A stretch of 64,000 nucleotides of DNA from Sulfurisphaera javensis (lineage in GTDB: Archaea > Thermoproteota > Thermoprotei_A > Sulfolobales > Sulfolobaceae): contig NZ_AP031322.1 in assembly GCF_041154675.1 (NCBI RefSeq), positions 2,231,812 through 2,295,811 on the forward strand. The letters run 5' to 3'. The notes beneath the pieces were generated by a model. That model was not told where the DNA came from. It saw only the letters and a program-made list of their open reading frames with translations, and searched no databases. Positions 56,620 to 64,000 of the stretch are shown here, one piece after another. The stretch's first letter is position 1, and every line of letters begins with the position of its first letter. Position numbers and translations under genes: made by a program.

Positions 56620-57872
56620 ATCTTTACACCATCAACATATTTGTCTACTAAATTTTTCACAATATTTCCTAAACTATTTATTTCCTTTTTATGAACATCT
56701 ATTTGTTTTAAAAACTTTAACTGTTTCTTTTTAACTTTTCTATGAGCAGATTTACAAATTAAACTAATGAGATAAGCCTCTTCTAGTGTGAATCCCGGTA
56801 AGACAGCATTCTTCATAAACCTATAACAAGCCTCAAAAGGATTAAGATAACCGGCCTGTTTGAAAACTAGAGAAAGATAAGAGGCTGAGGCAACAAAATA
56901 TGAAAGTTTTCCATCAAAGAAATTCATTGCATCTATCATTATTTCTTTTGGAGGTTCTAAAGCGTGATAATAAGCAATTGCATCTAACCAATCATCTCTG
57001 GTTAATGTAAAACCTTCAGTCGCCACTCCTTCTCTCATACCATAAGCTGAAACTATCAAAGTGTTAGCATTAAAGTATTTCATTAATTCGTTAACAATAA
57101 TACTAGCTGTATGAATTGTTAAAGCTCTATCCTTACTTATCCCGGGTATGGAGGCTCTAGCGTCTATATCTAATGAAGGAAGTAATGATGAGTACTTTTC
57201 AATGCTTGATAAAGAGATTGAATAACCATGAATAGACTTTAAGGGATAAGAAGAAAGTTTAGAATCCATTTTTGCTAAAGCCCTTATATTTCCACCAGAA
57301 CCAATGAGTGTTGAAAACTTCTTTACATTTACTGTGGATAAAGCATCATTAACAATTTTTCTAATCTCCTTAACGTCATTATGCAAAAGCTTTAAAGCCC
57401 CTATAGGTAATTGAAAGACTTTATTCACTTTCCTATTTTCAACTTCAATTAATTCTAAGGAACCACCACCTAATTCGAAAAGTATTGCGTCATTTATTGG
57501 TAAAGTATTTAACATACCAGTAGCTGAATATCTTCCTTCTTCTTCTCCAGAAATAATTTCAATCTTGTTATTTATAGCCTTTTCAAGCCTTTCAGCAACC
57601 TCTTTACCATTTGAAGCATAACGAAATGCACTAGTTGCAACTATTTTAACATCTTCAATTTTCTTATTCTCAAGAATCTTTCTATAAATCGAAAAGGCTC
57701 TTTCAGCCTCTTTAACCCTATCCTCCCTTATTTTTCCTCCTTCAGTTATTCCTTCGCCAATCCTTACAAAAAATTTTAAAGAAGAATGAATTCTAAAGGT
57801 GTGGTTAGGAAAAATTTGATAGATAACTAGTCTGAATGAATTATAACCAGCATCTATTACAGCCTTAAACAT
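56616..57872 (-). CDS. ppx: Ppx/GppA-family exopolyphosphatase
   Basis: 418 residues. Actin-like ATPase fold: '[18 protein letters not shown]', catalytic '[15 protein letters not shown]' (Glu), '[16 protein letters not shown]' and '[12 protein letters not shown]'. Removes terminal phosphates from polyphosphate or pppGpp; in archaea polyphosphate is the expected substrate. The C-terminal ~115 residues are helical and HD-like ('[23 protein letters not shown]'). Starts directly after sixA. Confidence 0.92.
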
Positions 57873-58352
57873 TTAAATCAACTTCAACACCTTTTGGGTT
57901 AAAAGCATTTTTAAAGTTCCTTTTCCTTCCTTCAAATCGTAATCTATAATAGCTAATCCTCCCTTTTTTAACTCTACACTTGCTCCAGTTAAGAGCTTAA
58001 TTAAATTTGATAAATAAGGCTCATGACCAACTAGAAGAATAATTGTATCATCTTGGAATTCTTTAATTTTTTCAGCAAAAGATGACGGATCTTTATCTGG
58101 GATTAGATCATCGTAAGTCTCTATTTTAATGTCATCAACTTTTAATTTGTCTAAAATTGCTTCAGCAGATTGATAAGCCCTTACATAAGGACTTGAGATT
58201 ACGTTATTTATTTTATAACCCATTTCGTCTAAAAAATTTGCAATTCTTTTCATTTGTTTGACTCCTTTCTTAACAAGTTTCCTATCTTTATCATCAATTC
58301 CTTCAATCTTAGGCTCAGCTTCCCCATGTCTAACTATTAAAAACGTTATCAT
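57873..58352 (-). CDS. sixA: SixA-type phosphohistidine phosphatase
   Basis: 159 residues. Histidine phosphatase: R-H-G-E at 8-11 with nucleophile H9, 'SSPYVRAYQSAEAIL' and the second catalytic His in 'LLVGHEPYLSNL'. The compact form and sequence fit SixA. Substrate could be a phospho-His protein or a small phosphate ester. First gene of the operon, with ppx adjacent. Confidence 0.88.
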   Translation of the reverse strand: MITFLIVRHGEAEPKIEGIDDKDRKLVKKGVKQMKRIANFLDEMGYKINNVISSPYVRAYQSAEAILDKLKVDDIKIETYDDLIPDKDPSSFAEKIKEFQDDTIILLVGHEPYLSNLIKLLTGASVELKKGGLAIIDYDLKEGKGTLKMLLTQKVLKLI

Positions 58353-58455
58353 AGGAGTAATTATATTTCTCTGGCTAAAAAGAATTTCTAAATAATCTAT
58401 ATAGAGATATATAGTATGTTTATTTAAAGGCTAATTATTAATCTAAAAAGAGTTG

Positions 58456-59502
58456 ATGAGGAATATAATTGGTAGTTTTTTATCAACTTTGGCTGAGTGG
58501 TATTCATTTTTCCTCTTTTCACAGCTATCATTTGTAATTTTTCCCTTCTACATTTTTATTTTAGGATTTATCTTTAGATTTCTGGGAGGAATTATATTTG
58601 GATATTTAGGTGATAGAATAAATAGAAAAATCGCTTTAATTATTATAAATCTACTGATAAGTATTTTCTCGCTTCTCTTATTTTTCTTCTTAAATACTTT
58701 TACTCTTATCTCGTACAGAGTAATTCAAGGATTAACATTAGGTGGAGAATGGGGAGGAGCTTCAACAATTTTGTTAGAGGCTTATGCAAAAAGTAAAATG
58801 AGAGGTTTTATCCTTAGCTTAATTCAGTTAACTGTTCCTTTGGCAATTATCCTATCTTCAATCTCTATTTTAGTAGATTGGAAAATCTCACTGCTCGTAA
58901 TTTCTGCAATTTCACTGATTTCAATACCGCTAATTAGTGAAAGTATGACAGTAAGTGAGAAAACTAACTTTCCCTTACTCGACGCAATAAAAGAGGATTG
59001 GGATGGGATACTGAAGGCTATAGGAATAAAGGTTAGTGAAAGTGCAATTTTTTATCTTTTTACATCTTATGTTTTTTACTTAGGCTATAAAGTAACTGGA
59101 ATTGTAATAATAGCTACATCACTTCAACTCTTTCTCATTCCATTCTTTGGCTATTTAAGTGACATAATAGGAAGAAAGAGAGTAGAGTATATTGGTCTTT
59201 CCTTCCTCATTTTCTCTCTACCATTTTTCCCTAATTTTTTAGGAGAAGTATTTATGAGTATTTCAGATTCAGCACTTTATGCTCCTCAATCGTCAATATT
59301 TACTGAAATATTTAAGAAGAAATATAGGTATACGGCCTCAAGCATTTCATATCAATTAGCAAGTTTAATTGGTGGAACTATTCCCTCGATCCTTCTTTAT
59401 TCTTTAAAAGCTAATCTCTTTCTTGTAATTTTACCTTTCCTTCTTGTAAGCTTTATTTCCCTTCTCATAATTTCAGAAACTAAAAGCATATATCCTCGTT
59501 AA
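58456..59502 (+). CDS. MFS transporter, metabolite:H+ symporter-like
   Basis: 348 residues from ATG 58456 (a TTG at 58453 precedes it); TTATTTAAAG near 58420-58429 fits a promoter. About 10-11 membrane helices. 'LAEWYSFFLFSQLSFVIFP' and 'RFLGGIIFGYLGDRINRKIAL' plus 'RVIQGLTLGGEWGGASTILLE' are the MHS-family signature, but the protein is ~80 residues shorter than usual (~430), with shortened loops. Substrate unknown, perhaps a carboxylate. Divergent from sixA. Confidence 0.87.
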   Translation: MRNIIGSFLSTLAEWYSFFLFSQLSFVIFPFYIFILGFIFRFLGGIIFGYLGDRINRKIALIIINLLISIFSLLLFFFLNTFTLISYRVIQGLTLGGEWGGASTILLEAYAKSKMRGFILSLIQLTVPLAIILSSISILVDWKISLLVISAISLISIPLISESMTVSEKTNFPLLDAIKEDWDGILKAIGIKVSESAIFYLFTSYVFYLGYKVTGIVIIATSLQLFLIPFFGYLSDIIGRKRVEYIGLSFLIFSLPFFPNFLGEVFMSISDSALYAPQSSIFTEIFKKKYRYTASSISYQLASLIGGTIPSILLYSLKANLFLVILPFLLVSFISLLIISETKSIYPR

Positions 59503-59983
59503 TACGCATACTAACCTAAACATTTAAGTTTTTTAGATATTAAATGAGCAAATACTGTTCTTCCACTAGTTGAAATTGGCTCTTTTATAGCGTTAAAAAT
59601 ACAATATTCTAGGAAAATTGGCCTTATAACTAAGGTATTCTATGGATATATTTCTTATCATCTATTATATTTGTGATATTATTTCAATCTTATATTATAA
59701 GGAAAAACTGCATAATGTCGTCAAATAGGTAAAAATTTAAGGTATCTATGATCTCTATCTAAAGATTGAAAGATAAAGATTTGTATACGAATAGTGTTAA
59801 AATGTCCAAAGAAGTTGTAGAAATAAGTTATATCTTAACTACGACTATATGCACGCTCTCAAGGTTTTAAACTGAAGTTTTTAGTTTTACTAAAAGTGAC
59901 GAGAAATTTAGGCTTTATATTGATTCTTTTTTATCTTCCATGACTAGAGCATTTTATAGATAAATAAATTAACTATCTTTTTG
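59503..59983. other. 481-base gap with a possible gene remnant
   Basis: No intact gene. An open plus-strand frame at 59551-59676 reads 'NTVLPLVEIGSFIALKIQYS' then 'RKIGLITKVFYGYISYHLLYL', protein-like and hydrophobic, ending in a stop but with no start: it looks like the relic of a membrane-protein gene. The rest is AT-rich, with nothing recognisable. Confidence 0.35.
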
Positions 59984-60709
59984 TTATATATGCAAATACA
60001 TTACTGAAATAGTGTAAGTTATTGTAAGAACTCCTAGAAATATTAGATCTTTTTTAGATCCATTCTTTCCTAAATCTTTAATTTCTTTCACTGATTTTAG
60101 CTTATCTCCAGGGTTAAAGAATCGGAAGCTTGGTTCTATTAATGATACTAAAGTTAAAGGGAATTTTATACTTAAAAAGAATAGAAGCAATAGTGAGATA
60201 AACCAACTTATCTGAGGCGCTTTTTTACTTAATTTTCTGAACGGTATTTTATATTCCACATAAAGTGCTCCGGTAAAGATATAAAGAAGCCAATATATTG
60301 ATGGTAGTAGAAATAACAAATTATTGACAAATGTTGCCCAAACGATTGACAACGAAGCCTCAAATGCTGTACCAACCACCGTTCCCCACATTGTTGCTTT
60401 TAAGTAATAAAGAAGGAAAGTAAGAATTAATAACGATATAGGTATTAGCAAATAAATATTTAAGTTCATAAAAAGATAAGGCACAACTGCTGGAATAATT
60501 AATAATATGTCCTTATCTCTTATCTTTAAACTCATTGCTCTTGGTTGTAAATACTCCATTATAGGAAGCGTATAAGCTATAATAGGAATTAATATTATTG
60601 CTCTTAGCCAATTTATTTCAAATGGTACTAAAGAAACTATATAGGATAATACTCCTAAAAAATAGAGGGCATGATTTCTTATTTTACCTTTTGTATCTGA
60701 CTTATTCAT
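59984..60709 (-). CDS. hypothetical polytopic membrane protein
   Basis: 241 residues with about seven hydrophobic segments and a short polar loop 'FFNPGDKLKSVKEIKDLGKNGSKKD' before the last helix. No motif recognised. Its start overlaps the upstream membrane-protein gene by 4 bases (ATGA-type), so the two probably form one complex or pathway. Confidence 0.65.
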   Translation of the reverse strand: MNKSDTKGKIRNHALYFLGVLSYIVSLVPFEINWLRAIILIPIIAYTLPIMEYLQPRAMSLKIRDKDILLIIPAVVPYLFMNLNIYLLIPISLLILTFLLYYLKATMWGTVVGTAFEASLSIVWATFVNNLLFLLPSIYWLLYIFTGALYVEYKIPFRKLSKKAPQISWFISLLLLFFLSIKFPLTLVSLIEPSFRFFNPGDKLKSVKEIKDLGKNGSKKDLIFLGVLTITYTISVMYLHI

Positions 60710-61752
60710 CTTACTCTCACCTTAATAATTTGCCTTAAAGTTAAGACAAAAAACGAAATTATACCAATCCCTTGAAGAGGGGCTGATAAAATAAAAAATG
60801 AAAGGGAAATTCCAAAATCATAAAGGATCCTCATAATTAAACCAAAGTTTAAGATGGCGAAAGGGATGTAGGAGGGTTTTGCTACAAGTCTTTTACCGAA
60901 AGCATTGATAAACATATCCATCAATACCACATCCACTCCAAATACTGTATTAAAGAGAAAACCAACTGCAATAGCATGAATACACACATCATAATTTCCT
61001 ACAAAAATTGAAGCTAATAGTAAGTAAAGCCAAGCTGTGAAGAGGTGAATAATAGGATATTTTCTTCCTTTAAATTTGTAAAGACCCGAAGCATGAAATG
61101 ATAAAATCCATGAAAGAATTAAGAATTCCCAGCCATGAGGGTAAAAGCTCATTCCCAAAATTAACAAGATAAAAGCTAGCACATTTTCCCAACTTCTTGA
61201 AACTCTCACTCCAGTTACTAAAGCAATATCTCTATTCATTACTGCAATAATCAAACTAGCTGGGTAAACTAAGTTTAAATAAGGTATTACATAACCTAAT
61301 CCAATTTGAATTGCCAAAATTGCAGTAGAAATCATTATAGAGAAGAATAGTAGATAATTGTAAGTCATTGGTTTAAGTCCTATCTTAGAATACCCTAGGT
61401 ATTCCTTTGAATACATAAGTAAAATAAACATAGAAATTAAGGCAAATAACAATCCTATACTTCTATTAAATATAAAGGATACTGAGCCAAGAATGGTAGT
61501 TACCAGAAATGCTAATATAATCCTATCGTCAGCTTGTTCACCTCTCCACTCAACGCTTAAAGCAACTAATATTTCATTTCCTATCAAAGCGCCAAAGAAA
61601 CCGTAAATCATTATAAACCAATGCGCTGGGAATAAATTATAAGTAGGATTTAATGGAAATCCTTGCATACTCATAAATTCAAGAACTCCCGGAATACCCC
61701 CAAGGAAAAGTAAAACTATGCCAGAAAGCATTAACACAAATGGCAATTTCAT
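60706..61752 (-). CDS. polytopic membrane protein, NnrS-like
   Basis: 348 residues, about ten membrane helices. 'FPAHWFIMIYGFFGALIGNEILVALSVEW' near the N-terminus and 'HAIAVGFLFNTVFGVDVVLMDMFINAFGKRLV' further on resemble the His-bearing helices of NnrS-type heme/copper membrane proteins. The match is by pattern only. Translationally coupled to the following membrane gene. Confidence 0.55.
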   Translation of the reverse strand: MKLPFVLMLSGIVLLFLGGIPGVLEFMSMQGFPLNPTYNLFPAHWFIMIYGFFGALIGNEILVALSVEWRGEQADDRIILAFLVTTILGSVSFIFNRSIGLLFALISMFILLMYSKEYLGYSKIGLKPMTYNYLLFFSIMISTAILAIQIGLGYVIPYLNLVYPASLIIAVMNRDIALVTGVRVSRSWENVLAFILLILGMSFYPHGWEFLILSWILSFHASGLYKFKGRKYPIIHLFTAWLYLLLASIFVGNYDVCIHAIAVGFLFNTVFGVDVVLMDMFINAFGKRLVAKPSYIPFAILNFGLIMRILYDFGISLSFFILSAPLQGIGIISFFVLTLRQIIKVRVR

Positions 61753-61910
61753 ATGCGATGTTTAGTTTGATAAAAATAAATTAGTAATACCTAAATTATT
61801 AGGGTTGGTTAAATTAAAGATATTCTTTGATATATGATTAGTCCCTTTAAAGTAAAATTTATTCAGTAGCATAAGAATAAATAATGAAGTAATTCTTAGC
61901 AAGTTTATAG

Positions 61911-62453
61911 TCATTTTTCATCGCCTCTTTTTCTCATAATAGATATAAAGATTCCCTGATCTTGATGGAAGTACTCTTCTTTAAAAGGAAAGTCCTTTCT
62001 CATATTCCTTACAATATCTAAATCAACTAGAATGAGATAGTGATCATCTTTTAGGACTCTGTTGATTTCTTCTATCTTCTCTTTTCTCTCCTTCTTAGGA
62101 ACGTTATAAAAATAAAGTACTGTGTATATTAAGTCGATAGAGGAAGAACGGAAAGGTAATGGAAACAAGTTTTGCACTATATCAACCTTACCTTTGACCG
62201 GTTTTGTCCACTTCTCAATTTCTCCTTCTTTCCAATCATCTATTCCAATAATATCACCTTTCTTTAAATTTTCTTTAATTATTTTCGTAATTAAACAATT
62301 TCCACATCCTAACTCAACAACCTTCTTAGGAGAAAGAGAAAGAACAAATTTACTTACAAATTTACCATAGTAAAGTTCCTCATCTACTGTAATTCCCATC
62401 CTCTTGAAAGGTCTTATATTATATGCATTTATACTATCAAAAAGTGAAGACAT
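61911..62453 (-). CDS. class I SAM-dependent methyltransferase
   Basis: 180 residues. Motif I 'KKVVELGCGNCLITKIIKENL' (~42-62), acidic motif II 'DIIGIDDW', motif III-like 'IVQNLFPLPFRSSSIDLIYTVLYFYNVPKKER', consistent with a type-11 methyltransferase. Substrate unknown. Single gene. Confidence 0.82.
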   Translation of the reverse strand: MSSLFDSINAYNIRPFKRMGITVDEELYYGKFVSKFVLSLSPKKVVELGCGNCLITKIIKENLKKGDIIGIDDWKEGEIEKWTKPVKGKVDIVQNLFPLPFRSSSIDLIYTVLYFYNVPKKERKEKIEEINRVLKDDHYLILVDLDIVRNMRKDFPFKEEYFHQDQGIFISIMRKRGDEK

Positions 62454-62651
62454 ACGTAAAAATAAATAAAATTAGATAATTTATTTTTATCACCTAAAAC
62501 ATTAGCAATGTCTTTTTAAATTAACTTATTATATTTCTTTCTCCTTTCATGATCCTTTAATAATTGTTCTAGAACAAAATATCTTTCTCTTTCACACCGT
62601 TTTTGGAAGGTCCCTTAGATTCGGATCAACTTTCTCTCCGCTTCTGAATAT
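62454..62651. other. intergenic gap before the molybdenum-enzyme gene
   Basis: 198 bases. The minus strand has a protein-like frame (about 62518-62590, 'ERYFVLEQLLKDHERRKKYN'), but without a start; nothing firm. Confidence 0.4.
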
Positions 62652-64000
62652 TTAATAATAATCTAATTCATCCAATCTTATAGGCACTTTGGTTATTTTT
62701 CTTTTTAGAACATCTTCTACTGCACTAGTTACTGCAGCCACAGCAACTCCAACTGGGATTTCTCCAATTCCCTTAACACCACCTGGAGTAATGGGGGAAG
62801 GAGTAGGTACTATATTAACTTCAATCTCTGGTAAATCAGCTGCTGTGGGTAAGCCGTAATCAGCTAAACTTGTAGTTAATAAGTTTGCATTATCGTCGTA
62901 TACGTACGCTTCATATAACGCAATCGAAATTCCTATGGCAGTCCCTCCAATTATTTGCTCTTTAACTAGATCTTCATCTATCGGATTTCCCGGATCAATA
63001 TAAACTACGTGCTTTATTGGTTTAATTCTTCCATCTTCAATTCTAACTACAGCTAAATCACATGCAAAAGGATAAGCATTATACCTATACTTCCCTTGTA
63101 ATGTAAAAGTATAATCTACTTCCTCGCCTTCGAATTGAGTTATACTAAGTTTGCCATGTTCTCCTTCAAAATAGCCATTCTTATACTCGACTTTTCCTAG
63201 CAAGTTTTCCGCTTTTCTCTTAAGCTTAGCTTTAAGCTCCTCTACTGCCCCTGAAATTGCGCCATATGTAAATGCAGCCATTCTACTCCCTCCAGGTCCA
63301 AAGGAAGATGGTAAAATTGTATTGTCAACTATTTCATAAGTAACGTTTTCAATAGGAACTTCAAGTAGTTTTGACACTAATAACATAGCAGTATGTTCAT
63401 TACCTTGTCCTTCAGGTCCAAAACCTAACGAAACGACAATTTTTCCATTCCTTATTGATAATTTAACCCTTTCACTACCTGAAGGCGTACTTGGGTCTGT
63501 CGATAACGCTAAACCTACACCAGTCCTTTCATCTCTCATAGAGAATATATCCTTTCTTGAGAGAGCAAGTTCTAGCAAACCTCTAGGGTTTCCGGAATCA
63601 TAATAGGCGAAACCGGAATCATAAGGAAAAGAGTCTATAGCATTAATTCTCCTTATCTCAGCTCTATCAATCCCTAATTCATCAGCTACAGCATCCATAA
63701 CTCTTTCTAATGCCCATGTATGAGGTGGTGTTCCTGCTCCTCTAAACGCTCCCGGCGGGTTCTTATTTGTTGCAACTAATGTAGCTGTATATCTTATTCC
63801 GGGTATTTTATATGGCCCAGTTAAATGCCCTAAAGGCTTAAAAGGTTGTCCATTTTCCTTTGAAGCACCAACGTCTTCCCAAATGTGGAAGTCAAGAAAG
63901 TTAACTTTTCCAGAAGTCTCATAATAAACATGAATCTTGAACTTCCTTTCTGGACCACTTGCATTAGATGCTTGTAAGTGTTCAGTCCTCGTCTCTATCC
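62652..64000 (-). CDS. xanthine/CO dehydrogenase-family large molybdenum subunit (partial, N-terminus outside window)
   Basis: The frame is open to the right edge and the true N-terminus lies beyond it; the ATG at 63698 is internal. About 449 residues are seen, the C-terminal part of the ~700-780-residue subunit. 'NKNPPGAFRGAGTPPHTWALERVMD' and 'LGFGPEGQGNEHTAMLL' are molybdopterin-contact blocks; the C-terminal 'TPGGVKGIGEIPVGVAVAAV' carries the active-site Glu (in GIGE). Candidate activities are CO/aldehyde/glyceraldehyde oxidation; medium and small subunits are not visible. Confidence 0.9.
   Translation of the reverse strand, partial: IETRTEHLQASNASGPERKFKIHVYYETSGKVNFLDFHIWEDVGASKENGQPFKPLGHLTGPYKIPGIRYTATLVATNKNPPGAFRGAGTPPHTWALERVMDAVADELGIDRAEIRRINAIDSFPYDSGFAYYDSGNPRGLLELALSRKDIFSMRDERTGVGLALSTDPSTPSGSERVKLSIRNGKIVVSLGFGPEGQGNEHTAMLLVSKLLEVPIENVTYEIVDNTILPSSFGPGGSRMAAFTYGAISGAVEELKAKLKRKAENLLGKVEYKNGYFEGEHGKLSITQFEGEEVDYTFTLQGKYRYNAYPFACDLAVVRIEDGRIKPIKHVVYIDPGNPIDEDLVKEQIIGGTAIGISIALYEAYVYDDNANLLTTSLADYGLPTAADLPEIEVNIVPTPSPITPGGVKGIGEIPVGVAVAAVTSAVEDVLKRKITKVPIRLDELDYY

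Noticed and set aside
62518-62590. Protein-like minus-strand fragment after the molybdenum-enzyme gene
   Set aside because: Too short and has no start codon; cannot be told from chance.

Overview
The window is archaeal and almost certainly from Sulfolobales. It is AT-rich, coding is dense, and Sulfolobus-type TATA boxes (TTTTTATA, TTTAAA) sit about 25-30 bases before many starts, suggesting leaderless transcripts. Downstream operon genes carry GAGGTG ribosome sites, and GTG/TTG starts are used. Family content agrees: CdvB/ESCRT-III, LysW-type arginine ligase, four-subunit pyruvate:ferredoxin oxidoreductase, 3-hydroxypropionyl-CoA dehydratase, class III (PibD) signal peptides, Taw3 and TldDE. 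The Sua5 protein, the dehydratase and their order resemble what I remember of Sulfurisphaera (Sulfolobus) tokodaii; no search was run, so the species is inference.

Layout. 1-6.6 kb: a left-edge fragment with a JAMM-like motif, then minus-strand units ArsR/CdvB/PhoU, hypothetical/Lpd and MetG-beta/NOG1/QueE, with taw3 converging on queE. 6.7-15.4 kb: a tight purine operon purC-S-Q-L-F-F'-D-M, in which F' is a second PurF-like protein lacking the glutaminase nucleophile. 15.4-23.9 kb: two small predicted DNA-binding proteins, then argG-argH-carA-carB-argX. 23.8-31 kb: mixed short units (translin, hydroxyacyl-CoA dehydrogenase, cupin, VIT1-like protein, adenosine-specific kinase family, DUF309, AmrS, 3HP-CoA dehydratase). 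A likely C/D box guide RNA lies on a stop codon at 27.2 kb. 31-39 kb: heme o synthase, a nikR-B3/4-hom unit divergent from tldD-tldE, a universal stress protein, biotin ligase and Sua5. 39-49.6 kb: a possible small-RNA locus, a lone nuoB, an M20 peptidase, MFS transporter, porCDAB, a ferritin-VIT1 protein, OsmC-like protein and an NDP-forming acyl-CoA synthetase.

49.8-53.9 kb is a sugar-type ABC transporter whose two permeases are fused in one chain. 53.9-54.7 kb holds a frameshifted PaREP1-family remnant. 54.8-58.4 kb is an overlapping minus-strand operon of SixA, Ppx/GppA, thymidylate kinase, a P-loop-altered thymidylate kinase paralogue and a CHAD protein, which looks like a polyphosphate/phosphate module. 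The rest holds an MFS transporter, two membrane proteins, a methyltransferase and the C-terminal part of a xanthine/CO dehydrogenase-family molybdenum subunit running off the right edge.

The window makes purines, arginine and carbamoyl phosphate, modifies tRNA (wybutosine, archaeosine, t6A) and handles central carbon (PFOR, 3HP/4HB cycle, acyl-CoA). No tRNA or rRNA gene, CRISPR array or intact insertion sequence was seen. The least ordinary items are the glutaminase-dead PurF paralogue, the polyphosphate/TMK operon, the small-RNA loci and the nikR-hom context.
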